Assembly (NCBI GenBank): GCA_002751075.1
Contig: NAOQ01000009.1
Coordinates: forward strand, 125,929-188,142
DNA: 62,214 nucleotides
Reading direction: 5' to 3'
Source of the DNA: Ichthyophonus hoferi
Taxonomy: Eukaryota > Opisthokonta > Ichthyosporea > Ichthyophonida > Ichthyophonidae
The notes under the pieces are model-generated. The model saw nothing but the letters and a program-made list of their open reading frames with translations. It was not told where the DNA came from and made no database searches. Made by a program: the position numbers and the translations under genes. Shown piece after piece: positions 36,680-49,889 of this stretch. Numbering within the stretch: the first letter of the stretch is position 1; each line of letters starts with the position of its first letter.

Positions 36680-36880
36680 GTTAGAGGAGACATGTTATGA
36701 CTGGGTAATAAGTCTGGAATAACATTCCGGCCTGCTGACCTGACACATGTTATTACTGGCTCATAACTCCCGAATAACATTCCTGGTAACTGGTAACATA
36801 TTCGGGTTAATACTGGTTAATAATTTGGTAATAATACTTTGGTTAGCTGAGCCATACTATTACTGGCTAGTAATTTTGGA
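36680..36880. repeat. 50-bp tandem repeat, unit 4 copy
   Basis: Three to four units of the 50-bp repeat, with some units of altered length (an extra GACCTGACA-like piece). Same relative position as in the other units. Confidence 0.65.
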
Positions 36881-36991
36881 ATCGATAATACTCCTATACC
36901 AACTAGACTTCCAAATAAGGAATTGATAGAATTTTTTAATAAATAGCAGCGGAATCTGCAGCTTCAGGAAGTATATACTAGATTTAATAGG

Positions 36992-37400
36992 GTGAAAAGA
37001 ATTTCAAAAGACTGCTGTCCAATCATTCAAACAATATTGTCGCTATTTATTTACACACTCCAAACTTTGAATATCTATATTACGTCAAATATATCTAAGG
37101 AGCTGGAACTTCATAATATTGATACCAATCTAGAAGACCAACTTGTCGAACATGATCTTGCTGTTACTCCTGTTATAAACACAATTATCGACTATACTCG
37201 GCCAGTTTTGGGTCACAGTTGTTATATTTATAATACTTTACCTATAAAGAAATTAAAGACTTCTTTTTCACTTGACCCAAAGCATGCGCGTCAGGAACGG
37301 TTTGATAGGGCTTTAACGTATTAATTACCAGATGAGTGTACTATTCATAACGCATACATTATTCACAAATAACATCTGGAAAAAATAGTTCTAGTTTGAT
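36992..37400 (+). pseudogene. decayed ORF of unknown origin, unit 4 copy (most open)
   Basis: The longest open version of the coding-like stretch found in all four units: 110 codons from 36992 to 37324, with similarity to the unit 1 and 2 copies continuing to about 37400. Readable words include LELHNIDTNLEDQ, DYTRPVLGHS, KKLKTSFSLD and FDRALTY. The first 30 residues before LELHN are not shared and may be intronic. No signal peptide or known motif. I cannot say whether it was a host exon or part of a mobile element. Confidence 0.45.
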
Positions 37401-38388
37401 TGTTAATATGAAGCTAAATATGTGTATGTATTGGATGAAGTTGTAGACAAGATTTTTGTGAAACTGGGTAACCTCTAGTTGCTCGAAGTTATTCAGTTAA
37501 TATTAGTTAGCGGATCTCTGGAGCCGTGCATTATTTTAGATAGCGTCTATGTGAAATATTGATAATTTATTTAGAAATTGAGATAGTTTGAAAGCATTGA
37601 CCTAGTTGAAGGCGGTTCTGCCCTCCATGTATGCGTAAATTCTGATTGGTAGAGTGGATAAGTCAAAGGTAAGCGCGCGGATAGATCTGCTCTTAAGAAT
37701 TTTATTACAAATCTAATTGTCATTAACATTGTCTTCTTTATCATCTTGTAAGGCAGGGTATTCCAATAGCAATTGCTGGATTATATTTTGAGAATGGTGG
37801 ATGGCACCTTATGAAATCTTCTAAATTAATATGAAAAGGTTTATGATCTTAATCAAGAGCCTGATATCTAGGTCTCGCCGAAGTATACTAATGAATAAAT
37901 ATCAAATAAAATTATGTAGCTGTCTATGAAGCTAGCATTCTGGGCTGATTAAATGGAGGTGGCCCGTTCCACAACTCGAAGGCATAAGAAATAATTCACA
38001 AATGAAATCTGAGAGACCGCATACAGTTTCTTTGGCTGGTCAATTTATATATCTATATTCTCACATATATTTGTCTCTAAAATAAACTAATAAAAAAAAA
38101 AGAACCTCTGTGTTTATACTTAACTAGTATCCTGGGTTCAATAAAAATCTTATTAGATTAAAATATTTTAAATTCATTATTATTATTAAAAATAAAAAAT
38201 ATTGTCTTCAATATTACATTGAAAAAAGAAGAGGACAAAAAAAATGAAATGGTCTCCAAGAATACAATTCAAACAGTTTTAGTGGCTCATGTCTCCACCT
38301 ACCCCTATACCGTGTTTATCAACTTAGTAACAAAATTTGATGGAGAAAACTTACTCTTGGCATTGGAATTGTAAGATACCAATATGTG

Positions 38389-38480
38389 GGTGGTCATCTT
38401 CCACGTGCCTGAGTTAGATTATGGTATTAGTAGTTATAAATTAAAAAATGTTATCGTATGCAGTTGCAGTCATCTAAAAC
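38389..38480 (+). promoter_or_regulatory. proximal promoter block of protease gene 4 (diverged, no TATA box)
   Basis: The GGTCATCTTCCACGTGCC block is recognisable, but the TATTTAAG box of genes 1-3 is replaced by ATCTAAAAC at the corresponding place. Gene 4 may use another start site or be expressed differently. Inference only. Confidence 0.4.
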
Positions 38481-38563
38481 ATTCAATATATATACACTGC
38501 GTGTTATGAATTAATCGTGTTGTATATACACAATTAACTATCAACTCAACGTAATTTTGAAAT

Positions 38564-40745
38564 ATGTTGTCTAAAATTGCCGTGGTAGCCAGTTTGCTAA
38601 TGCTCAGCGAAGGGGCTATTGAAGTACCGCTCACCAAGATATCAAGTTTGTCAAGCAATAATTTCAATTCAGTCAACAACTACTTAAAAAATGATGCCGT
38701 AGTACTTGAAGGTGGTACGCGTTCAGTTCATCGCTCATATATTGCTGAGGTAGGTGATTATGAAATGTACATGTAGTCTATACATGTACAGCTATTGCAC
38801 AAATAAGTCTTTCCACCATGTTACTTTCCTTATTTATCTGTATATGCCTAGTTTCCTCAATTTTTCCAATTTGCATTTATTTTGTTTTGAGTCAATGCTT
38901 GTGTACATTTTGTGTCCATACACTATCAGTATAAGTACGTACAATATAATGAAATATTAAATCCTGTTATTACAGAACAGGTGAGAATTATTTTAGTAGT
39001 CAAAGTTGGTTCCTTACAATTTCTACCATTGTACACAGATAACGATCGGCAAGAACAATTATAAGCTAATTTGCGATACCGGCTCTAGCGATTTGTTGGT
39101 GGTAGGCGACTACTGTGTCACATATCAACGCGGAGCCACATGTGATCCAGAAACCTCTCCTACAGGATATTGTACTGCTAGCGAATCTGCTAAGGCCAAC
39201 GGTGGAACTTATACAGGCTTAGAGGCTACCAATTGTTATGGAACTCCTGGAGCATTTACGTTTGCTAAGTACGATCTGTACAAAGACAATGTTACTATAG
39301 CAGGTCTACAAGCTCAGGATCAATACTTTGGATATATTCATCAGCAAACTATAGGAATGTGGGGTCAGGGTGAAAATGCGGTAGATGGAATTTTAGGTTT
39401 GGCATATGACTCACTTTCTAAAATATACGGAGTCACTAATGGAGAAGGTAAAACACTTATGTCAACAATTTCCGGAGATTATTGTACGCCAAATGCACTG
39501 GCTATGTGCTTCGATCCTAGTGGTACTGGAGGAAAAATGGTTTTAGGTGGAGGAGAGCTAGAAAACATGCAGTTTACCCCTGTAACTTTGGAGAAATGGT
39601 ATACAGTCAATATGACCTCAATCTCTATCGGTGATAAGACTTTGGAATACACAACAGGTAATTATTGTTGTCCTTGTCATTCTTTTATTTGCATAGCCAT
39701 TCACAATTGAAAAAATACAAAGCTCTGTACTATTTAACTCTCAAGGCACAACACTAAAGTGCATTGGCATATGCTTGCACTGAACTAGATAAGAAGGAGC
39801 TGAAGCAATATATAACTAGCTACACACACGTGAAGAACCCTTAATTGTTTTTGCAATTGAATGTTCAAGACTAATAGTATATTAGAAAGTTAACCTCGTT
39901 TCTATTTACCTACCTACAGGTTTGGAAACAATTGTAGATAGTGGTACTACAAATCTTATTGTACCCGGGCAAGTTCTTGAGAGTTTCGCCTATCAAATCT
40001 GCCCTATCCTTGCACAAATGGGAGTGTATTGTAGATACAACGAAAACTACCGACAATCTGTTCCTCAAAGTATTGCTGTAACTCCCGACCAGGTATATAT
40101 TTCTACTATCTTTCCATACCTTCATTTATTAGATATTTTATTTGGTTTCGAATGTCTTCTTCTTTTCTACTTCTATTTTACGTTTTCATCGGCACTATTG
40201 TATTTGTTGTACCTGGGGTTTAACTCTATTCACTCTCTACTAGCAAAAGTTTAACATGTTTTGTAACGCCCCATTCAGGTGATTGTGACAAAATTTTATC
40301 CACAGATATTGAGGTCTAGGATCACATTTATATATGTTGCATGTTATATATAGGATTGTGACATTATACAGAATGTAGTAACAAATGTTAACCAAGCATA
40401 CTCTTACCTTTCCCTCTCTCCTTTTTTCTGTCATCATCTTATAATTTTATCACATAAATAATATAATAGCTGGCAACGCTGCCAGACATCACGATTAATC
40501 TTCCAGGTGCTACATTAGTTGTTTCTCCTCAGTCTTACTTCACGTATTGGGGTCAACGCAACCCCAGTAGAAACATAAACTACTACGTTTATGGAATTGG
40601 CTCTGATGGGTACTATAAAAGCCCTAAGGGCAATGTGGCTGTTATTCTTGGCGACGTTGCTTTGATGGGACGTTGGGTATATTTTGATGTGGATAACGGC
40701 CGGGTTGGATTTTCCAATGTAGAGCACTGCAATCAGCAGTATTGA
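38564..40745 (+). CDS. pepsin-like aspartic protease (family A1), gene 4, short C-terminus
   Basis: Four exons: 38564-38749, 39039-39657, 39920-40092, 40470-40745. Phases 0, 1, 0; 417 residues. Signal peptide MLSKIAVVASLLMLSEGA. First motif DTGSSDLLVVG (Asp about 75), flap NCYGTPG, second motif VDSGTTNLIVPG (Asp about 275); both intact. The last exon ends HCNQQY directly after the catalytic domain. Downstream of the stop, about 40820-40880, the DNA still resembles the part of gene 1 that encodes its hydrophobic tail, so a tail was once present and lost. Gene 4 is more diverged than genes 1 and 3, especially in the loop before the flap (SESAKANGGTYTGLEA). Likely a secreted or vacuolar acid endopeptidase. 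Confidence 0.92.
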
Positions 40746-41071
40746 ACGTAGCAGCTTTACAGTAGTGTAATAGACAGCTTAAAAATTCGCATAAGATGGC
40801 GTAGTGACTCCATGTTTTGTGATAAGCATTTGAACTAGTATGCTGTTGCCTGCAATCATGTCAACAAGTGTTTAAACCTTCTACTATTGTTCACACCGTT
40901 ATTTTCGAATTTTGATTGTAATCATAAGATGATCTAATTATTTTTTATGATTTTCAATCAACGTCAACAATCTCATGAATCTCAAGGTCCCTACGATTAC
41001 ACAATGCCAAGAGCAACAGAATCGAGAGCGTACATGGTAACTTGGTATAGCATGCCTTGTAGTTGTTTTCT

Positions 41072-41072
41072 T

Positions 41073-41098
<26 letters not shown>
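41072..41098. repeat. (TA)n microsatellite in 3' flank of gene 4
   Basis: Run of TA dinucleotides. The same position after genes 2 and 3 has a short TATATA stretch, so it expanded in unit 4. Confidence 0.88.
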
Positions 41099-41104
<6 letters not shown>

Positions 41105-42304
41105 TTATAGTATACATCTTCCTATATTCAACCTAGTTAATAAGTAGTAGAATTAGCTTGATAACGCAATTAGAAATATTGGTATTGTTTGAAGAGTAGT
41201 ACTTTTAGCACACCATAATACCGTCGTTGAACATGTACCTTAACCAAACAGGGGCATAATATTACCGGTAATGTGAATATTATTTCCAGATATGCGTTCA
41301 ACGCTCTTGATTTAATATTCTGTAATTGTCTTTGAGAAAACCAATTTTCTGGCATTCTTTATGATTATAGGTACGTAAATTACAAAAGTCAATATTAGAA
41401 ATTAATAAAACCATTGTGCTATGTCTAAAGAATTTAAAGAAAAAAAAATCCACTAACAATCTTGGGATATGTCCATCCATACAAAACTTACATTCCAGGT
41501 ATGACTGGAATCACCTATGAAAACAGAGCTTCAATGTCTGTTCATCCTTTAGAAAGCACAAATCAGGGAACCCGCACATATCTGGACTGCAATGTTAACA
41601 CTATTTTCAACTAGCAAACAAAGACAGCATACTTGAGACAGACAATATCCAAACCTCAGACAAAGAATTAATTTTCACTTATCACTAATCAAATATTAAT
41701 AGAAAACCAAATCTACATCTCAATATCTTTTCTTTTCTTTAATTGGTTATTTATTGGTGTGGTTTTCTCATTTCAATATATACATCAGTATATACAGAAT
41801 AACAAATTTGTTTTCAGACTGTCAACTTGGATGGAACAAATGGTTCAGCTAGCAAGCTGGTAGCAAGTAGATCATAAAATTATTCGTCAAATATTAGCCA
41901 TTTTAAGGATGTTCCAAGGTCAGATATAATTATTCGTCAACGTCGATTAATTGAAATCAAACAATTGAATTAGACCAATGATGCTGATATTAGTTAAAAA
42001 ACCATCTAAAAAGAACACGTATGTTGTACCAATTGAAGAATTAAGATCGAGTTACGGTCAGTCAAGCAGTCCTAGTGGGCCTTACTGGTTACGTGTGGGG
42101 ACTACATTAGCCAAAAAGGATCTACATAATTATTTTTGTTTTGGACGAATGAAATATGGAACACAGTTACATGGACATTCATGGTAAATAAAGGTAAACA
42201 AAATTAAAGGAATGAAAGGTATTAATAAAGATATGGATAATCAATTACACATAAATCATAATAAACTATACTTTGGGTTTCTTATAGCTTGATAACAACA
42301 TTGT

Positions 42305-42323
42305 ATATATATATATATATATA
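42305..42323. repeat. (TA)n microsatellite
   Basis: TA run at the place corresponding to 14479-14500 in unit 2. Confidence 0.85.
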
Positions 42324-42600
42324 TTCTTATTGATGGTTAGAAGGTACTTGATCTGTATTCTATAACCATCGTATTTTATTGCAGTGTCTGGTTTTTTCTA
42401 GTACATGCTTATAATTGTTGGTGTTCAGATCCTTCCTTTTCCTACTGATGATACCGAGAACTGTTTAGTTACTTTCAATAACAATAATAACTATTACACA
42501 CACTCAGCTTTAGCATCTCTCACTAATCATACATACTCTATTATTACCATAAATACACCTCTCCCTACTGAGGCAGAAATTTATCTCTAGTTTTTTAAAA

Positions 42601-43820
42601 AAATTGCATTAGACATACAAGGATAGAACTATATAATACACTCCTTCTCCTTCTCTTCCATTGAGCTAAGCAATTCTTTCATTGCTAGTCCAGCAAAATA
42701 TAGTCCTCAGTAACACATAATTGGAGCACCACAAAAAAATGAAGGCAAGGCACCACAGCTTATTGAGTTCTATTGGGAGGTAAGCAAAACACAATTTATT
42801 AAGGTTTTGTTTAACTCGGCTTTGACATAGAACCCACCAATTATAAAGTCAGCATCCAAGGACTCGGACTGAATCTTGTTTTTAAATTGTATAGTACGAA
42901 ATAAAACTCAAGATAACTAGCATTCCTTTTGATCATATGTAGATCAGACTCTTGATAGAAAATAACTCGAGCATATGAAATGTAGGCCAATTACTGGTAT
43001 TTTAGCCCAAAATAGAGGAACTGTAAAACGCAGGGAGTAGAACTTTTGAGTGAAAGTTTCCTCTGTTTCCAAAGATGACCATAATTAAAAACATTTAAAG
43101 ATAATGTATAAGTTTCACACTAGCTATGACACTTCATAATTAGTTGCTAGAGATATCAAAACTTTAGCAGTGTCTTAAACTGGGCTTACATTGATTTTTC
43201 TAATCACCTTTATTAAATCTTGCAGATTATACATATTAATATCTAAACTTGATATTATCTATCATTCTTAGATCTTACTATCTAATGGTCTAGTACATTC
43301 TGCAGAATGTTTTTTAATGTTTTCTGTATTTCTATATTTGAGGTGCTCTGAACATCATTCTCTCATAGCCCTTAATGATTATCAATGATTATTCTGATAT
43401 AGTAGCAAATACTTACATGAAGAATTTGCTAGGTCCGTATCTTTAGCGGTACAATAATATACAAGACTTATACTTTTAAGAGACAAGAAAAATACACACA
43501 CTAGCCTATATGACTAATAATAATAATAGTAGATCAATAAGCAATAAGTATGTTACAACTAGTGAGAGGAAATGAGGCCAAAATAAAACAATTTTTGGGC
43601 AATCTATAATTTAATTTGAAAGTGTATTATAAATTTTTAAATATTAGTACTCCAAGAGCCTTGTATAAAATAAGAGATTAAATATAACACATTAAGATAC
43701 TAAGAAAAAGTAGCAGTGAGGCTAAACAAAACAAAACAAAAAAGCAATTAAATACTAGAATAATAAAAGAAGATAGGAATAAGAGAGTCTAAAAAATAAT
43801 ATGCTAAGCAAGTAGCAATA
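42601..43820. other. gap between the protease array and the minus-strand gene
   Basis: About 1.2 kb of AT-rich DNA separating the + strand array from the 3' end of the minus-strand gene. Part of it must be 3' untranslated or terminator sequence of that gene, but no clear AATAAA on the minus strand was found close to the stop. No other feature seen. Confidence 0.4.
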
Positions 43821-43921
43821 TTAAACAAAACACAGTCGCGTTTGTCCATCTTTCTTCCCCAAGTCCTTTCTAAATGTCAATCTTCTTTTCTTAAGAGATA
43901 TTATATCCTCCTGGCTCATTT
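43821..43921 (-). CDS. probable 3' terminal exon of the MED24-like gene
   Basis: Open from an AG acceptor (TTGTAAACAG at its 5' side) to a stop, encoding a Lys/Arg-rich end (SLKKRRLTFRKDLGKKDGQ). Its phase fits the exon at 45177-45234 when that exon uses the GTTGGT donor. If the donor is not used, the protein would instead end shortly after 45177. An independent small ORF (ATG at 43919, 32 codons) is the alternative. Confidence 0.45.
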
Positions 43922-46900
43922 CTGTTTACAATGTAAAAGTTAATCATCTCGTTCCTAATCATAGTATGTTGACTGTTTATATATTTCATTTTTATATTTG
44001 TTTTATAAAAACGTTGATGAGTATAAAATGATGTTGGTTAACTTGTATATTAAGAATTAATTATATAAATGCTATGATGAACATACAATAAATAATTCAG
44101 CTATTAAATACCTTTGCATTAAAGCTCTCAGACTTATTTATTTAATGGCACAAATTATTATTGCTAAGGCATACTACGTATTAGATATTATCATCAACAA
44201 GCAGAATCTAGTGTTATAATATTAAGTCTACTACCTGAGGTAATGAATAACAACCAAACCAATAGTCTTAATCAAGTAAGACCCTACCAGCTATGTTTTA
44301 CAACATTATATTATCGTAAACATAAATTTAAACAATTTTCTAATATTCTCAAGTTGATATTTCCTAGTTTAATATTTTCAAGTACCTAATTATACCTATG
44401 TGCTGGAGTACATGTATTTGTACGATGGTTTCAAACAATAATAAGAACAAAATTAATATCCATGGTGTTCAGTGTTTAGTACATTATATTAAATAAGTAT
44501 TACAAATATTCTTATTAGTAATGTAATTCTACCTATATAACATTTAATGTGATCCAATTGAATTAAAGTGTTTTAAAGAAATGGGTTTGAAACATTAACT
44601 AGACTCTTTGTAGACAACACTAACTATTGCAAAAACAATAAATATCGTAAGTATATCAACTATTATAACTACAGTATCTAAAGCAAATAAAATAATTATT
44701 AATAAAATAAATATTGTGCCAGGTATTATTATACAAATACTGGGTAATCAATCAATACACTTTCTGTAAATAACTTGAACACCAAGGAAAATATATAATA
44801 AGTATCTTTCAGAAATACAAAAAATATACCACCAACAAGACATATTACATTTGTTTGCTAGCAGCATTATTTTATCCGATAATCTACTTATAGTATTTCT
44901 TTAATTAAGAGCATTTAGTCGACGTCTCATTTGGGCAAGTTATGATATATTGGCTACCTCTATTACGCTATAAATACCAAAAAACCTTATATTAGCTTAA
45001 AATATTTAGTTTCTCGTTTTCTTTCATTTATTTCTAAGCGATTTATTTCTCTCTTGCACTCCATTATCCTTTCGCTACTGCCATTTTGTAAATTATTTTG
45101 TTCATATTTAATCTAATATAATATATATGCTTGTGCGGTAGTTAATTATATCATATGATTTTTGGATTACACCAACCATTTCTTGACTGTGAGAAGAAGC
45201 GAGGAACCCTCTGTTCAGTAGATGGTCTCTTGTGCTGTTGTAAAACAAAGCTATTATTATTACTCAAGTAGTTTGCATTGCACTATATATAATGGGGTTT
45301 ACTTGTCTATTATTCCATATTGGCCGTTGTATATGAATTTCCTTACCCCTATCTTCTCTATCTATAGTAATATATCTGGCTATATTTTCTTATATAAAGT
45401 TCTTAACTCACAACCGAAATGATTTATAATTATATAATCCTATGATATTATTTTTATATTATATATTATATATATATATATAATCTATAGACCACATAAA
45501 CTAATAAACCGAAAACAAAAATTAATATTTTGATACATTTAGTAATGAAGTTATCTTTATAATGTAATATGTGATGCAATCTATTCAAAGTGTAGTATTG
45601 GAGCCTATATTATTTCTTTAAAACAGTAATGTAACTATAAAAGTAAAAACTAATGTAACAAAAACATAACATAGACACATATAACTTGCTATATTCACAT
45701 TCAAATAAAACACATTCATAGACAGTATAGAAAGATTATTACACTTACGTATATATCTATCAAAACAGATGAACAGAGAGAATAAAGGCCAAAGAAAAAT
45801 ATAAGTAATATACAAGAGAAAAATAATAATATATAGTAAGCCTGTATTATAAGGACGTTATAGTAGGCAAGGTATAAACTATTATGTGCTCCCATAAACA
45901 TATATATTGAGAACCATCAACAACATGACAATATATGAACATAAAAATATAATTGTACCAATGACAATGCATCCAAAGATTGAAAGGGAGAGTGGGTAGC
46001 ATGGGGCTCGTCCAATAAAATGCAACGGTTATCTTGGTTACGCTTAACACCGCTATCTTTATGGCTGTGTGGAAACAAAAAAAGAGTGAGAATAGGATAT
46101 TTAATATATATGTGTACAAATGTATATACATATTACAGATTACTATATTACCATCCTATTATATTATTATACATATCATGTATGAAATGAAATTATCATG
46201 GTATTGTATGAGAATTGAATGTGAGTAGATGAAATAATATAAGGTTTAGTAATTGGAGAAGAAACGGAGATGCAAGAAAGAAGACAATAACTGTATAAAG
46301 GAATAGTAGAAAGAGAAACAAAGACAAACAAAGAAAAGTTGGGGAATGGGGAGGTACAATTGTGTATAAAAATACAGACAGATAAAGAGATAGACAAATA
46401 AATAAACACACACGCATATACATAGATTGATTTATAAATACTGATAATTATATAAGAGATTAAGAAATAAAGTAATAACTAAATAAATCAGAAAGAAATA
46501 CAAAAAAAATAAAAAAATAACAAAAACAGTACAATAGAAAATAACATAAAGATTAGTTACAGTATTGCACTATATACAGTATTGTACTATATACCGTATT
46601 GCACTATATACAGAATTGTACCATATACAGTATTTCACTATATACAGTATTGTACTATATACAGTATTGTACTATATACAGTATTGTACTATATACAGTA
46701 TTGTACTATATACAGTNNNNNNNNNNNNNNNNNNNNNNNNNNNNNNNNNNNNNNNNNNNNNNNNNNNNNNNNNNNNNNNNNNNNNNNNNNNNNNNNNNNN
46801 NNNNNNNNNNNNNNNNNNNNNNNNNNNNNNNNNNNNNNNNNNNNNNNNNNNNNNNNNNNNNNNNNNNNNNNNNNNNNNNNNNNNNNNNNNNNNNNNNNNN

Positions 46901-49858
46901 NNNNNNNNNNNNNNNNNNNNNNNNNNNNNNNNNNNNNNNNNNNNNNNNNNNNNNNNNNNNNNNNNNNNNNNNNNNNNNNNNNNNNNNNNNNNNNNNNNNN
47001 NNNNNNNNNNNNNNNNNNNNNNNNNNNNNNNNNNNNNNNNNNNNNNNNNNNNNNNNNNNNNNNNNNNNNNNNNNNNNNNNNNNNNNNNNNNNNNNNNNNN
47101 NNNNNNNNNNNNNNNNNNNNNNNNNNNNNNNNNNNNNNNNNNNNNNNNNNNNNNNNNNNNNNNNNNNNNNNNNNNNNNNNNNNNNNNNNNNNNNNNNNNN
47201 NNNNNNNNNNNNNNNNNNNNNNNNNNNNNNNNNNNNNNNNNNNNNNNNNNNNNNNNNNNNNNNNNNNNNNNNNNNNNNNNNNNNNNNNNNNNNNNNNNNN
47301 NNNNNNNNNNNNNNNNNNNNNNNNNNNNNNNNNNNNNNNNNNNNNNNNNNNNNNNNNNNNNNNNNNNNNNNNNNNNNNNNNNNNNNNNNNNNNNNNNNNN
47401 NNNNNNNNNNNNNNNNNNNNNNNNNNNNNNNNNNNNNNNNNNNNNNNNNNNNNNNNNNNNNNNNNNNNNNNNNNNNNNNNNNNNNNNNNNNNNNNNNNNN
47501 NNNNNNNNNNNNNNNNNNNTATATACAGTATTGTACTATATACAGTATTGTACTATATACAGTATTGTACTATATACAGTATTGTACTATATATAGTATT
47601 GTACTATATACAGTATTGTACTATATATAGTATTGTACTATATACAGTATTGTACTATATACAGTATTGTACTAGTGCCACCAGTGGGCTACACTTACCA
47701 TGGAAGTATTAAGGCAATATCCTCATTTGTACAACTTTCCATAGGATATAAGCCACTCATAAGGTCAACTTGGTCAGAAGCTGTTGCTGATAGACTACCT
47801 AGATCTGACATCCATTCTGTATCTGTGCAATAGTGTTTTGTAGGTTTATAGAATGATAAAATAATATTGTGTTGCACTACTTGGTTGTTTGTTTTAGGAT
47901 TTCCTATCCGAGACTACCCGCAAAAATAGGATAAAACGAAGAACTACAAATCCTTGCCCCTTTATACATATGAGAATGCAGTTAGGCTAATTGGGTACTC
48001 TCACTGCAGACTATATGGAATATACTCGGGCTATATCCTATACCAATGTAATAAGGTAAGATGATAAGGTATCGTATAATGGGGCATGAGATAACATGTT
48101 AGCATGCCAATTGAATAGCCTTTACATCTAGACCCTTAACATATCAATTTCAGGTGCTCCTATTTCCTTATATATTCTTTGCTTGTTTATGCATTTGAAA
48201 TACAAAAGGCAGAAAGTATACTAAAATGCTTAGATACCCATGTTCATAATTTACCTATCAATTTAAATTCTTACGGTATTATAGTACAAATGTCTTAACC
48301 TTATGTCTTTCTCCATACTCTGCATGGCTGTCTTTTAAAATATGGAGTGCTGAGAGAGGACATATAAGATAATAAAGGCCCAAGAAAGTGTAAAATTAGA
48401 TAACGTGTGATATTATAAATTAATATAACATAACATGATATTGCAGACCATTGTTTGTTAATGCAAACAATAGATGTAATCAAACAGCACTGTATTGTAC
48501 AGTATAAGCTGAATAGCAGTTTTATAGACAACATAGATAATTGGTACAGCGGAGAAAATGATCAATGATCATATCCCATTAACATTGTGTAGTAGAATTT
48601 TAGTAAAGCAGTTTGGACCTATATATTTGCTTTAGATAAAAGGCTTTATAGCTTAGGTTGGGTAAGACAGAAAATATGTTTACAGCAAGGGTTATTTGGT
48701 TTAAAAGCTTCCAATTAAGTAACTCAATCATTTGGATACAATTACTGAAATGGTTTATTACATGTGTGGTATACAGAGGATAGAGAGTATGTATGTAATG
48801 GATAAATCAAATGACTGTTTTACAAGTTTATAAAGAATATAACTTTTTTACATTTATAGAACGGTTTTGCAATAAAGTCATATAGTGGTATGTATGCCCC
48901 TGAAGAAATAGGTTCTAATTGCTTTCCTTAGTATTAAACTGGTTCATATATATGTTAACATTAAATAGTACTATTTATATTAAAACCACACAGAAAACTA
49001 GTTGGTGGTTGTGCGGTTAATAGATAGATAATCGGCTTACAGGGTTTTATACGGAAGTATTGATTATATGGGAAGATATGGAAGGAGAAAAAATGTGTGG
49101 TAAATAGAGAAATAAACATAGGTAAAAATGCAATCATATGACATACATATGTAAACATATATACACGGTATATGTATTATATGTTTAAGAATAGACGTCA
49201 TATATTTTATAAAATCGGATAGCAATCTCATAATTTATTAACTCTGTCATGACTTTTTCATATATAATAAATATAATATAGATATAAACTAGATATAAAA
49301 TAAATATAATATATATAACAAAGATGCAGTATAAGTATGAGATAGATATAGAATAGATATAACATAAATATAAAATAGATACAATATAAATATAATATAT
49401 ATAACAAAGATATAAGATAGATATAAGATAAATATAAAATAGAGTGTAGATATGTAGATATAATATAGATATCAAACAGATATATAAAGGCTCACAAATG
49501 CTATATAGCAAGTAAAAACTAAGAATATATAGTACAAATTTGAAACGGTAAACTAAAGCTAAAATGTAAAACTGAACAATAACTACACTTACCTATAACA
49601 TTATCTACCAGGGGGAGAGAGCCACCAAAGTGGAGTAAATGATGGAAATAAGCTAGAGTGTTGCGCGGGATGTTGGTAGGTAACTATATATATGTGTAGA
49701 TGTACAAGTGTATATATGTATACATAATGCCATAAAAGTAACAAAAAAAGATTAAGAGAAAAAGGAAGAGAAAGAAATGTAAGGAAGTATAGGAGTAGTG
49801 AGACGGGGAAATTAAAGAAAAATGGCAATAAAGTGTAGTAATTTAGAAACTATATATA

Positions 49859-49889
<31 letters not shown>

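Larger units (their letters stand above)
35305..42600 (+). repeat. tandem duplication unit 4 (protease gene 4 and flanks)
   Basis: Fourth copy. It starts within the 5' flank relative to the other units (CATCAGTGATATACACTGCATT at the boundary matches about 670 and 24730), so its left end is truncated against the copia fragment. The 5' flank is interrupted by a small LTR-flanked element at 35395-36431, and flank similarity resumes at about 36460. The 3' flank to about 42600 matches that of unit 1 best. No other gene is supported inside. Confidence 0.78.

Noticed and set aside
41978-42187. 69-codon + strand ORF downstream of gene 4
   Set aside because: The matching sequence after gene 1 (about 6240-6450) shows DNA similarity but no conserved frame.
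46565-47712. Three overlapping + strand ORFs of 343-376 codons
   Set aside because: They consist of the 17-bp minisatellite and Ns, and arise because the unit has no stop in any frame.
49593-49683. Possible RhoGAP-type helix (IPRNTLAYFHHLLHF)
   Set aside because: No arginine-finger region or other RhoGAP motif in the adjacent exons. The exon aligns better with the C-terminal end of MED24.
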